A stretch of 64,000 nucleotides of DNA, from the NCBI RefSeq assembly GCF_037176765.1, contig NC_090026.1, positions 132,554,752-132,618,751 of the forward strand, given 5' to 3'. The stretch's first letter is position 1, and every line of letters begins with the position of its first letter. Origin of the DNA: Anolis sagrei (taxonomy: Eukaryota > Chordata > Lepidosauria > Squamata > Anolidae). Below, one piece after another: positions 30,618-42,544 of the stretch. The notes under the pieces are model-generated. The model was not told the origin of the DNA. It did not search any database and was given only the letters and a program-made list of their open reading frames with translations. The translations under genes and the position numbers were made by a program.

Positions 30618-31260
30618 AATAATAATATAGCTAAAGGACCCTACTTCCAATTCAAGAAGAAAATGTTTGCCTGGCAACTCGTGCTGGTCTTTTGATCCAA
30701 CAGTGGAAAATAGTTCTTGGGTCATCAAAGTGGCCCAAAGACTTCAAAAATGCCGGTCCAAAGTCACCCAAAGTCTTCTTTTGTTTTGAAAGAAATGGCT
30801 GTTGTTTTGTAGTGTGAAAGGACCCAATCCTAGAGGTTTCGTTCCCTCTTTTTGCAGCGGAAAGGCATATGAAGGTGCCTGGGTCACCTGACACATGCTA
30901 GAAATACTGGAGTTCTGGGCCGACAAGGAAGAGAAATGCAAATGCAAACTCTATGAAGAGTGTTTGCATCCTCTGATAAACAGATGAGCGCATGCATGGC
31001 GTCAAAAGTCCTTTGCGCAATCCAACTGTTTTGACTTGTCAACTGCTTTGAGTCCTGGCTTTGTGGAGAAAGGTTGGGTACAAACCAGTAAATAAATCAA
31101 TACACTGATTGTATAATGCAGTCCAAACTGCATTAGTTGGCAGTGTAGACCCATCCTTGGAAGGAGGCCATAGCATATGCCTCCTGAGCATTAAGTCATG
31201 CCCACAGAAACTCGCTCCAAAGCATCCATCAGCAGTGACCTCCTTGAATGTGTTGATACC
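30618..31260. other. No gene recognised
   Basis: Mostly unique sequence. About 31030-31110 (CTTTGAGTCCTGGC to AGTAAATAAATC) looks like a decayed LINE or SINE 3' tail. Confidence 0.4.
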
Positions 31261-31369
31261 AGGCCTGGGCTAATAGTATTACAACATAATGGTGTATAAT
31301 AATATACGATATTATTAATATATTATTAATAATATATTATTAATAATATATTCTTATAATATAATAATA

Positions 31370-31623
31370 CTAGCTGTCCCCTGCCACGCGTTGCCGTGGC
31401 CCAGTCTGGTGATATGGAAAATAATGAGGTGTTTATTTCTAATATTTCTAATATATGTCATGTCTTTCTGCTTGTGGGTAAACAGTATTTCTTGCTGTTT
31501 CTTTCTCAGTGTTGATGTGGAGAGTGTCTGGTTTGCCCACTCTGGAACATGGCAACATAGAATGGTCCTTCTTTAGGGGTCCCTTTCACATCTATGATAC
31601 TATGTCTATGTGTGTGTGAATCA

Positions 31624-31662
<39 letters not shown>

Positions 31663-32284
31663 GGCTGGATGGCTCTTTGTCAGGAGGACTTTGATTACAT
31701 TTTCTTGCCCTGGTGAAGGGGGTTGGACTGAATGGCTTAAGTATTTTCTGATGGTCATGGGAGTTCTGTGTGGGAATTTTCCCCAATTCTGTCATTGGTA
31801 GGGTTCAGAATGCTCTGATTATAGGTAAACTATAAATCCCAGCAACTACAACTCCCAAATGTGAAGGTCTATTTCCCCCAAACGCCATCTGTGCTCATAT
31901 TTCGACATATTGAGTATTTGTGCCAAGTTTGGTCCAGATCCATCATTGTTTGAGTCCACAGTGCTCTCTGGATGTAGGTGAACTACAACTCCCAAACTCA
32001 AGGTCAATGTCCACCAAGCACTGCTAGTATTTTCTGTTGGTCATGGGAGTCCTGTGTGCCAAGTTTGGTTCAATTCCATCATTGGTGGAATTCAGAATGC
32101 TCTTCGATTATAGGTGAACTATAAATCCCAGCAACTACAACTCCCAAATGACAAAATCATAATTTTTTTGAGTGATGGTCACTCCTTGTGTAGTGAGATG
32201 TTTTGTTGACAAATTTGGTGTGATTTCGTTCATTGGTTCTTTTGTTTTTAAGGAACTCATTATGCACAGAGTATTTTTATATAG
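31370..32284 (+). repeat. CTAGCTG-type repeat, long copy
   Basis: Begins CTAGCTGTCCCCTGCCACGC and ends TATTTTTATATAGATAGA. It contains an ATCT microsatellite at about 31624-31662 and the CTACAACTCCCAAA-type units. Confidence 0.7.
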
Positions 32285-33305
32285 ATAGATAGATTATATT
32301 ATTACAATAATATAATATATTATTATAGTATAATAATATAATATTACAATTATACATAACAATTAATTTTAAAATATAAATACAAATTGAAACGATTAAA
32401 ACATATTGTATTGCTTTACTAATAATATGTTGCATATACATATATTTATATTATATGTTATACAATCTAATACTACTAATATGATATTTATTTTATATTA
32501 CATGTAATACTACTAATAATATTACAATGTAATGGTGTATAATAATATAATACAATATATATTGTATTATTATTATATTACAATATAATTATACATAGCA
32601 TAATTAATTAATGGTGCATAATATAATATAAATCATATATTAATAATGTATTATTATACTATAGTATAATAATTTTATATTATAGTATAATAATATAATA
32701 TAATACAATATAATAATATTACACTATAATTATACATAACATAATTAAGTAATGGTGTACAATATAATATAATATAATAATATATTATTATTATACTATA
32801 GCATAATAATTTTATATTATAGCATAATAATATAATATAATATAATATTACAATATTGCAATATAATTATGCATAACATAATTAATTAATTAATGGTGTA
32901 TAATATAAATAATATATTAATAATAAATTATTATACTATAGTACAATAATTTTATATTATAGTGTAATAATATAATACAATATAATAATATTGCAATATA
33001 ATGATACATAACATAATTAATTAATTAATGGTATATAATATAATATAAATAATACATTAATAATAATATATTATACTATAGTATAATTTTATATTATAGT
33101 ATAATAATATAATACAATATAATAATATTGCAATATGATACATAACATAACATAATTAATTAATAGTGCATAATATAATATTAATAATATATTATTATAC
33201 TATAGCATAATAATTTTATATTATAGTATAATAATATAACACAAAATAATATTGCAATATAATTATACATAACATAATTAATGGTGCATAATATAATATA
33301 AATAT

Positions 33306-33352
33306 AATGGAAGACCATCTTACTCGTCCAACGAGGGATCGCCTAAGTAATA
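33306..33352 (+). mobile_element. Short LINE 3'-end fragment inside the AT block
   Basis: GGAAGACCATCTTACTCG and GAGGGATCGCCTAAGTAA match the 3' end of the LINE at 50105-50665 and nothing else in the AT block. Confidence 0.65.
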
Positions 33353-34689
33353 TAAATATATTAATAATAATATAATACAATATAATAATATTGCAATATA
33401 ATTATACATAATGCATTAATAATATATTATTATACTCTAGTATAATAATTTTATATTATGGTATAATAATATAATACAATATAATATTGCAATATAATTA
33501 TACATAACATAATTAATTAATGGTGTATAATATAATATAATATAAATAATAATATATTATTATACTCTAGTATAATAATTTTATATTATAGTATAATATA
33601 ATACAATATAATATTGCAATATAATTATACATAACATAATTAATTAATTAATGGTGTATAACATAATATAATATTAACAATATATTAATAATATATTATT
33701 ATACTATAGTACAATAATTTTATATTATAGTATAATAATATAATACTATATAATATTACAATATAATTATACATAACATAATTAATTAATTAATGGTGTA
33801 TAATATAATATAATATAAATAATATATTATTATACTATAGTATAATAATTTTATATTATAGTACAATAATACACAATATAATAATATTGCAATATAATTA
33901 TACGCAACATAATTAATTAATGGTGTATAATATAATGTTAATAATATATTAATAATATATTATTATAGTATAATAATTTTATATTATAGTATAATAATAT
34001 AATACAATATAATAATATTGCAATATAATTATACATAACATAACATAATTAATTAATAGTGCATAATATAATATTAATAATATATTATTATACTATAGCA
34101 TAATAATTTTATATTATAGTATAATAATATAACACAAAATAATATTACAATATAATTATACATAACATAATTAATGGTGCATAATATAATATAAATAATA
34201 TATTAATAATAATATAATACAATATAATAATATTGCAATATAATTATACATAATGCATTAATAATATATTATTATACTCTAGTATAATAATTTTATATTA
34301 TGGTATAATAATATAATACAATATAATATTGCAATATAATTATACATAACATAATTAATTAATGGTGTATAATATAATATAAATAATAATATATTATTAT
34401 ACTCTAGTATAATAATTTTATATTATAGTATAATAATATAATACAATATAATATTGCAATATAATTATACATAACATAATTAATTAATTAATGGTGTATA
34501 ACATAATATAATATAAATAATATATTAATGATATATTATTATACTCTAGTATAATAATTTTATATTATAGAATAATAATATAATACAATATAATAATATT
34601 GCAATATAATTATACATAACATAATTAATTAAAAAAAAACTATAGACATATAAATGCAAATTGAAGCCATTAAAGCATATTGTAGTGTG

Positions 34690-35220
34690 GCTCCATACCT
34701 TGCACTCAGAGCTGCATGGCTTGGCTCTACTTCCGCAGGAGCCCGGGCAAAGGGGCGGGGCTTGGGTGACGTCACCGCCCTCCTCTCTTGCCTTACCTGA
34801 ATGGCAGCAAAGCCCGAGAGGGGTCGCTAGACTACAGTCCCCGGCATGCCACGCGGCACGGAGCCCGGCCGAGGAGGCTCAAGGGCGGCGCCGCGAGGGT
34901 TGCCGGGAGTTGTAGTCCTGCCGCGTGTTTTGCTTTTTTGTGTGTCCCCCTTTTTATTTTGCAGCCTTCCCGGTGGAAAATTCCTCCAAATTGAAGGAAA
35001 TGCAGATTGCCTTTTTTTGCAAGGAGAGGGAGGCAAGGCAGGAGTCGCCAGGGCTGCGTGCACGCTTCCGCGTCACGCGTCCACACGTGCAAAGCCCCAA
35101 ATGGGGCCTGCAAAGCGAAATAAGGGCGGGGGGGGGGGTTAATGCAAGGGGAGGGACAAGGGGGGGCACACACTCAACACAAACCTTTGCAAACGACCCC
35201 GCCAAGGTCAGATAAAGGGG
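34690..35220. promoter_or_regulatory. CpG-rich promoter with CRE, GC box and paired ZNF143-like sites
   Basis: After 3 kb of AT repeat the sequence turns CpG-rich. It carries GGGGCGGGG (34752-34760), a perfect CRE TGACGTCA (34767-34774) and two matches to the ZNF143/STAF motif in opposite orientation: ACTACAGTCCCCGGCATGC (34831-34849) and, on the minus strand, ACTACAACTCCCGGCAACC (34916-34898). A plausible promoter; the direction is suggested by the donor at 34797. Confidence 0.6.
34797..34900 (-). other. Possible non-coding first exon, minus strand
   Basis: On the minus strand GCTGCCATTCAG|GTAAGG places a strong donor at 34797/34796, just inside the CpG-rich promoter. The 5' boundary is not defined. 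The nearest minus-strand acceptor with coding sequence is the zinc-finger exon at 26738, so this may be its first exon. Confidence 0.45.
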
Positions 35221-35314
35221 GCAGGTCTTGTGTTGCCCGGGGACCCCCTCCACGCGTGTTCTTCCCACTCACTCACCTCCAAGAGCAGCTGCAGCAGTTG
35301 CAGAAGCAGCAGCA

Positions 35315-36246
35315 CTCTCGTCCTCCTGCTTCTTCTCCTCCTGCTGCTCCTTGTTCTTTGCTCCTGCTGCTCTTCCTCTTCCTTCCTTCCTCCCTTGCTT
35401 CCTTCCTTGCTTCCTTCCCGGCTCGTCCTTCCTCGCGAGGTTTGTTGCAATGCTGCACCGCGCAGCCCGCCAGCCCTGCCAGGAAGGCCCACTTCCTGCT
35501 GCAGAACAAGAACAAGCACAAGCACAACACCAGGAGGAGGAGGAGGAAGAAGAGGAAGGCTCGCCCCTCTTGGGCTCTCCTTCTCCTGCTTCCTCTCTGC
35601 CTCTTCCTGCTCTTCTTTCTGCTCCTGCACCTTCTTTCTTCTCTGCTTCATGCCATTCTTCTCCCCTCCTTCTTCTGTTCCTTCTGCTGCCTCTTTCTGC
35701 TCCTTCCTCTCCTTTTTCTTCCTCTCCTTCTTCTACTCCTTCTTTTTTTTTCCTCTCCCGCTCCTCTACTAATTCTCTCTCCTTTTTCTTCTTTACTTTT
35801 TCTTCCTCTCCCTCTCTTCCCTCCTTCTTGTTCTTCTTCCCCTCCCTCTGCTCCTTTTTGTTCCTTCTCCCGCTCCTCTTCTTCTCTTCTCCTTTTTCTT
35901 CTCCTTCCTCCTGCACTTTCATTTTCTTCTTCACTCATTCCGTTCTTCTGCTCCTTTTTGCTTCTCCTGCTTCTTCTCTTCTTCTGCTTCTTCTTGTCTT
36001 TCTGCTCCTTCTTCCCCTTTTTCTTCCTCTCATTCTTCTGCTCCGCCTTTTTGTTCTTCTCCCATCTGGGCCTTCTTTTTGCTTCTCCTGATTCTTCTCT
36101 TCTTCTGATTCTTCTTTTCATTCTGCTCCTTCTGCTTCTTGTTCTTCTCCCACTCCTTGTGCTCCTTCTTCTCTTCTTCTGCTCCTTCTTCCCCTCTTCT
36201 TTCTTCCTCTCCTTCTTCTGCTCCACCTCCTTGTTCTTCATCCACA
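35315..36246 (+). repeat. Polypyrimidine tract, 5' block
   Basis: About 930 bases of CTTCTTCTG and CTCCTTCTTCC-like units, with a less biased patch near 35430-35570. Long open frames on both strands are a by-product of composition, because CT-only DNA cannot form stop codons. Confidence 0.9.
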
Positions 36247-37388
36247 GGATCCGACAACTCGAGGACCGTATTAACACCCTTAAGGACATTCAGGAACTTG
36301 AGCTGTTCTTAGACACCACACACCACACTGTCCTAGACACGCAGCCCATATCACACCAACATTACAGGGAGGCTCAACAGAACAGCACCTCAGTTGTGGA
36401 CAACCCTCAGGCTTGGAGAAATGTCACCCTTAGAAGGACACATAGGACCCGGAAGCCTCCTCAGAATACTTCCGCTCAGCTGCAGTTACACAATAGATTC
36501 CAAATTCTCACACAACTATCACCTGACCAAGAAACACAACATATTGGGGAAGACCAGAATGGCTTAGATACTGATCAGTGGCTCATCCTTGATCAGTGTG
36601 CAGGGGATAGCCCTGACTGGGACAACACTTCACAACATTCACACTTGAGCAATCGTGCAGGTGTACCATCCCCAACCGTAGACCAGGTGCAACAGGAACA
36701 CATACAGGAGAACCATAGGCTCTTGGACGAATCTCAATGGATTGTCCTTGACGAATGCACCGGGGATGTCGAGGAGGAGGACAACACTTTTCACCTACAC
36801 AATTCACACCAACAGGATCACTTTTCTGGAGACCTACACACTACAATGCACAAAAGGGGCCCTGTCATTCCCAAAAGTAAACAGGTCTTGGTAGTAGGTG
36901 ACTCCCTCCTTAGAGGAACGGAAGCTGTCATTTCCAGACCAGATGGGATGGCTCGAGAAATATGCTGCCTACCGGGGGCAAAAATACACCATATCACTCA
37001 GAGGCTCACCAGGCTCCTCAAGCCCTATCACCGTCCTCCCCTCATGTTGATTCATGTAGGAACCAATGATACTGCAAGGCATACGTTTCAAAAGATCACA
37101 AATGATTTTCGAGCTCTAGGAGCAATGCTAAAAGAATGTAATGTACAGGTGGTCTTTTCATCCCTCCTCCCTGTTGTAAGACACGGACCCACAAGAGCCA
37201 GAAAAATAGTACAAGTCAATGACTGGCTTAGAAAATGGTGTCAGGAGGAACGCTTTGGCTTCCTCGACCATGGCCTGCTTTTCCAGGAGGATGGCCTACT
37301 GGCAAGGGATGGGGTGCATCTCACACAAGTAGGAAAACACCTTTTTGCTCACAGACTCGCAAACCTCATTAGACGCACTTTAAACTAG
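36247..37388 (+). CDS. CR1 ORF1, C-terminal part with SGNH esterase
   Basis: About 380 residues remain open to the TAG at 37386. A short coiled-coil-like start ([18 protein letters not shown]) is followed by a polar linker and then a lipase/esterase domain of the SGNH type found in CR1 ORF1. Block I is VVGDSLLRG (GDS at 36897-36905), block III is HVGTNDTA (37059-37070), and block V is DGVHLT (37308-37319). The catalytic Ser, Asn, Asp and His are all present. The frame continues upstream through the polypyrimidine tract only because that DNA has no stops. The N-terminal zinc-binding part of ORF1 known in other CR1 elements is absent. Confidence 0.88.
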
Positions 37389-37579
37389 GTCCACCGGGGG
37401 AGGGGGACAACAGCCTTGCGAACACTACTTTACCCACAATATCTGGGAATCGCCAGAAGGCTAAACGGAGGGCTGCACAAACACAACAAGGACCAAGTAC
37501 CCAAAGCACAATAATCCCAATTAAACAGCTCAGGGGAAGATCTCAGGGGCTCACATGTCTTTACACTAATGCACAGAGC

Positions 37580-40312
37580 ATGGGAAACAAACAAGACGAA
37601 CTCCAACTTTTAGCACAACACCACAAATATGATATCATAGGGATCACTGAAACCTGGTGGGATGACTCCTATCGCTGGAATGTAGATATCGAGGGGTATA
37701 ACCTCTTTCACAGAAACCGAACAAAGGGGAGAGGAGGCGGAGTAGCCTTATATGTCAAAAACTCTTATGCTACAGAAGAGATTCAAGACAGCAATCTGGG
37801 AAACCAGCTTGAAATCATCTGGATAAGAATCAAGGGAACTGGGACTCAAAAAGATGTCGTTGTAGGCGTCTACTACAGACCCCCAAGCCAGGAGGAAGAA
37901 CTTGATGAAGTCTTCTGCCAACAGTTGACCAAACAGGCACAGAGAAGAGATGTAGTAGTCATGGGCGATTTCAACTATCCCGATATTTGCTGGAAAACAA
38001 ACTCGGCCAAGAGTACAAGGTCCAACAAATTCCTCGCTTGCCTTGCAGACAATTTCATGGTCCAGAAGGTAGAAGAAGCAACAAGGGGATTGACTACTCT
38101 TGATCTCATCTTAACAAATGCGGAGGACCTGATCGATGCGGTCGAAGTGGTAGGATCCTTAGGGGCAAGTGACCATGTGCTCCTGCAATTTGAGGTACAA
38201 AGGAAGGCCGAAACTAAGACAAGTCAAACCCGCATTTTGGACTTTAGGAGAGCTGATTTCCAAAAAATGAAGGAAACGCTGAGCAGCATTCCGTGGACAC
38301 AGATACTAAAAGACAAGGGAGTTGCGGATGGATGGGAATTTCTCAAGAGTGAAATACTCAAGGCGCAATTGCAAACTGTGCCAACAAAGAGAAAAAATAG
38401 GACAAGTGCAAAGAAGCCAGAATGGATGTCCAAAGAACTTCTAACTGTGCTAAGACACAAAAGAGACATGCACAAGAAGTGGAAAAAGGGAGAAATCACC
38501 AAAGAAGAATTCAAACAAATAGCCAACACCTGTAGGGAAAAGGTCCGCAAGGCTAAAGCAAAAAATGAGCTCAGACTTGCCAGGGACATTAAAAACAATA
38601 AAAAGGGCTTCTATTCTTATGTCAGTAGAAAAAGGAAAAACAAGGAGGCGATAGGACCTCTTCGAGGAGAAGATGGGGCAATGCTGACAGGGGATAGGGA
38701 AAAGGCAGAACTACTTAATGCCTTCTTTGCCTCGGTCTTCTCACAAAAAGAGAGTCTTCAACCTCAGCAAGATGGAGTGGATGAGGGTTTGGAGGACATC
38801 CAACCCCAAATTGGGAAAGAAGTCGTTCAGGAATACCTGGCCGCTCTTAATGAGTTCAAGTCCCCAGGGCCAGATCAACTACACCCCAGAGTATTGAAGG
38901 AACTAGCGGAAGTCATTTCGGAACCATTGGCAACCATCTTTGAGAGTTCTTGGAGAACGGGAGAAGTTCCAGCAGATTGGAGGAGGGCCAATGTGGTCCC
39001 AATCTTCAAGAAGGGGAAAAAGGATGACCCAAACAACTACCGTCCGGTCAGCCTCACGTCGATACCGGGCAAGATTCTGGAAAAGATTGTTAAGGAAGTG
39101 GTCTGCAAACACTTAGAAACAAATGCAGTCATCGCTAATAGTCAACATGGATTTATCAAAAACAAGTCATGTCAGACTAATCTGATCTCTTTCTTTGATA
39201 GAGCTACAAGCTGGGTAGATGCAGGGAATGCCGTGGATGGAGCGTACCTGGATTTCAGTAAGGCCTTCGACAAGGTCCCCCATGACCTTCTGGCAAGGAA
39301 ACTAGTCCAATGTGGGCTAGGCAAAACTACGGTGAGGTGGATCTGGAATTGGTTAAGTGGACGAACACAGAGAGTGCTCACTAATGCTTCCTCTTCATCT
39401 TGGAAAGAAGTGACAAGTGGAGTGCCGCAGGGTTCCGTCCTGGGCCCGGTCCTGTTCAACATCTTTATTAATGACTGAGATGAAGGGCTAGAAGGCATGA
39501 TCATCAAGTTTGCAGACGACACCAAATTGGGAGGGATAGCCAATAGTCCAGAGGACAGGAGCAGAATTCAAAACGATCTTGACAGATTAGAGAGATGGGC
39601 CAAAACTAACAAAATGAAGTTCAACAGCGACAAATGCAAGATACTCCACTTTGGCAGAAAAAACGAAATGCAAAGATACAGAATGGGGGACGCCTGGCTC
39701 GAGAGCAGTACGTGTGAAAAAGATCTTGGAGTCCTCGTGGACAACAAGTTAAACATGAGCCAACAATGTGACGTGGCGGCAAAAAAAGCCAATGGGATTT
39801 TGGCCTGCATCAAGAGGAGCATAGTGTCTAGATCTAAGGAAGTAATGCTACCCCTCTATTCTGCTTTGGTTAGACCACATCTGGAATATTGTGTCCAATT
39901 CTGGGCACCACAATTCAAGAGAGATATTGACAAGCTGGAAAGTGTCCAGAGGAGGGCGACTAAAATGATCAAGGGTCTGGAGAACAAGCCCTATGAGGAG
40001 CGGCTTAGGGAACTGGGCATGTTTAGCCTGAAGAAGAGAAGGCTGAGAGGAGATATGATAGCCATGTATAAATATGTGAGAGGAAGCCACAGGGAGGAGG
40101 GAGCTAGCTTGTTTTCTGCTTCCTTGGAGACTAGGACACGGAACAATGGCTTCAAACTACAAGAAAGGAGATTCCATCTGAACATGAGGAAGAACTTCCT
40201 GACTGTGAGAGCCGTTCAGCAGTGGAACTCTCTGCCCCGGAGTGTGGTGGAGGCTCCTTCTTTGGAAGCTTTTAAACAGAGGCTGGATGGCCATCTGTCA
40301 GGGGTGATTTGA
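37580..40312 (+). CDS. CR1 ORF2: endonuclease and reverse transcriptase, one in-frame stop
   Basis: The first Met is at 37580, but the frame is open about 190 bases further up ([11 protein letters not shown]), so translation may start earlier. The APE endonuclease shows [18 protein letters not shown] and SDHVLL. The RT shows [47 protein letters not shown] and the catalytic FADD box (39509-39520). A single TGA at 39476-39478 interrupts FIND-DEGLEG; the same frame then runs to 40312. Codon-length gaps against other copies here (YSALV and TRTRNNG regions) keep the frame. In total about 910 codons, one stop, no frameshift seen. Not active as it stands. Confidence 0.93.
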
Positions 40313-40408
40313 ATGCAATATTCCTGCTTCTTGGCAGGGGGTTGGACTGGATGGCCCATGAGGTCTCTTCCAATTCTTTGATTCTATGATTCTATGATTC
40401 TATGCTCC

Positions 40409-42128
40409 TTTTTTTTGCTTCTCCTGCTTCTTCTATTCTTCTGTTTCTTCTTGTCTTTCTTCTTCTTCCCCTCTTTTTTCTTCCTCTCTTTCTCCTCCTT
40501 CTCCTTCTTCTGCTTCTTTTTGTTTCTTCTCCCGCTGCTCTTCCTCCTCCTCTTCTTCTGTTTCTTCTCCTTCTCTTTCTTTTTCTCCTGCACTTTCTTT
40601 TTCTTCTTTATTTTTTGCTCTTTCTCCTTCTTCCCTCCTTTTCTTCCTCTCTTTCTCCTTGTACTTCTTCTGCTCCTCCTCCTTGTCCTTCTACTCCTGC
40701 TCCTTCTTTTTGTTCCTTCTTCTCTTCTTCATCTTCTCCTTCTCCACTTTTCTTCTTTACTCCTTCCGCTCCTTCTTCTTGTTCTTCTGCTCCTTTTTGC
40801 TTCTTCTCTTCTTCTGTTTCTTCTTGTCTTTCTGCTCCTTCTTCCCCTCCTTTTCTTCCTCTCCTTCTCCTCCTCCTTGTTCTTTTTCCACTCCTTCTGC
40901 TCCTTTTTTTGCTTCTCCTTCTTGTTCTTCTTCCTTTCCTTCTGCTTCTCCTTCTTCCTTGTTCTTATTCCACTCCTTCTGCTGCTTCTTTGTTCCCTCT
41001 TCTTCTGCTACTCCAGCTGCTCTTCTTTTTTCTGTTTCTTCTCCTCCCCAGTACTCTCTTTTTCTTCTGTACTCTTTCCGCTTCTCCTTCTGTTTCTTCT
41101 TGTCTTCTTGCTTCTTCTTCCCCTTCTTTTTCTTCTACTCCTTCTGCTCCTTCTTTTTGCTTCTCCTTCTGCAGCTTCTTTTCTCCTTCCACTTCTCCCA
41201 TTTCTCCTACTGTTCCTTCTTCTTTTGATATGCTTTCACCTCCTCCTTTCTCCTCTTCTACCCCTTTCACTTCTTCTTTTTCATTGTCCTGTCTTCTGTT
41301 GCTCCTCTTCTCGTCCTACTTCTTCCATTCTTGGTCTTTTTCTCTTTCTCATCCCACTGCTCCTTCTTCCCCTCCTTTTTCTTCCTCTTCTTCTTCTACT
41401 TTTGTTGTTTCTTCTTGTGCTGCCAGCACTCTTCTTCTTCCTTCTCTTCTCCTTTTGTTTCTTCTTCTCCTCCTTTTCCTGCACTTTTTCTTCTTTACTC
41501 CTTCCCCCTTTCTTTTGTTTCTTCTTTGTCTGCACCTTAACCTTCTCCTTTCTCTTCTTCTACCCCTTTGGCTTCTTCTCTTTCATCCTGTCTTCTTCTG
41601 TTGCTCCTCTTCCTTCTTCTACTTCTTCCACTCTTGGTCTTTTTCTCTTTCTCCTCCCCCTGCTCCTTCTTCCCCTCCTTTTTCTTCCTTTCCTTTTGCT
41701 GCTCATCCTTGTTCTTCTTCTCCTGATCCTCTTCCTCCTTCTTCTCTATTTCTCTTTCTGTTTCTCTCCCTTCATCTGCTGCACTTTCTTCCTTCTTTTT
41801 CTTCTATATCCCTCCCGTTTCCCTTTCTGTTTCTTCTGCACCAAGACCTCCTCCTTTTTCCTCTTCTTTTTCATCATCCCTTCTTCTGTTGGACCTCTTC
41901 CTCCTCCTACTTCCTCCATTCTTGCTTTTTTTTCTCTCTTCCTCCTCCTCTTGCATCTCCTTCTTCTCCTTTTCCGTCTTTACTTCTGCTATTCCTTCTT
42001 CCTTTACTGATTCTCCTCCTTTCTCCCCCCTTCTACTCCTTTGGCTTCTTCTTTTTCTTTCACTCTTGTTCCTCCTCCCTTTTCTGTTTCTTCTCTTCTT
42101 CCTTCTGCTCATTATCCTTTTTCTTCTA
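40409..42128 (+). repeat. Polypyrimidine tract, 3' block
   Basis: About 1.7 kb of CTTCTTCTG, TTTTTCTTCC and CTCCTTCTT-like units on the far side of CR1. Frames of 538 and 609 codons on the plus strand are compositional. Confidence 0.92.
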
Positions 42129-42131
42129 CAC

Positions 42132-42309
42132 CAGGCATAGGCAAACTTCCGGTTATTTTGGACTCCAACTCCCACCATTCCTCGCAGCCTCAGGCCCCTT
42201 CCTTTTCCCCCTCAGCCGCTTAAGCGGCTGAGGGGGAAAAGGAAAGGGCCTGAGGCTGCGAGGAATGGTGGGAGTTGGAGTCCAGTACCCAGAAGTTTGC
42301 CTATGCCTG
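42132..42309. mobile_element. Palindromic hAT-like MITE
   Basis: Left CAGGCATAGGCAAACTT and right AAGTTTGCCTATGCCTG are inverted copies. The centre CAGCCGCTTAAGCGGCTG is a perfect palindrome. No clear 8-bp duplication remains. Confidence 0.8.
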
Positions 42310-42544
42310 GTTTAGGCCGTCCACACAAGAAGAAACACTGCAAATACGAAGGGCTTTCTGCATCCTTTCTGCCCTTTGCAATGCCACTAATGTATGGATA
42401 GGCATAACTGAGGGGCAAGATCCTTATTTGGCCAGCAACGCCCAGGTTTTCCACCTCTTTGGCATGAAAAATTGTTGTTGGGATACTGGGTGTCCTCAGT
42501 CCTTGTTTCATGGAAGCTTTGCTTTGGAAGATCCTGTCACTCCT
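42310..42544. other. No gene recognised
   Basis: Unassigned sequence between a MITE and an L2 copy. Confidence 0.4.

Larger units (their letters stand above)
31270..34640. repeat. AT-rich minisatellite block
   Basis: Units of roughly 90-150 bases repeat ATTATACATAACATAATTAA, TATAATATAA and ATAATTTTATATTATAG motifs; about 18 copies of the ATACATAACAT motif lie between 32350 and 34620. A CTAGCTG-type copy (31370-32284) and a LINE tail (33306-33352) interrupt it. No coding sequence. Confidence 0.9.
36247..40408 (+). mobile_element. Nearly full-length CR1 LINE
   Basis: CR1 sequence starts abruptly after TTCTTCATCCACAG and runs through ORF1 (to 37388), ORF2 (to 40312) and the 3' tail GATTCTATGATTCTATG. 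It is 4.16 kb long, by far the longest CR1 copy here. Polypyrimidine DNA of the same kind lies on both sides, so the element was inserted into that tract. The 5' UTR and probably the start of ORF1 are missing. No target duplication is clear. Confidence 0.95.

Noticed and set aside
27700-34600. Search for KRAB-A or SCAN exons of zinc-finger gene 1
   Set aside because: No DVAVxF-EEW-like or SCAN-like segment with splice sites was seen on the minus strand here; the exons are left as not found.
35142-36246. Long leucine/serine/phenylalanine-rich reading frame upstream of CR1 ORF1
   Set aside because: Pyrimidine-only DNA cannot form stop codons, so the frame is open by composition. The real ORF1 similarity starts only near 36247.
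40394-42231. Frames of 538 and 609 codons on the plus strand and Lys/Glu-rich frames on the minus strand
   Set aside because: All follow from the polypyrimidine repeat; no domain, no start context, and all frames are open equally.
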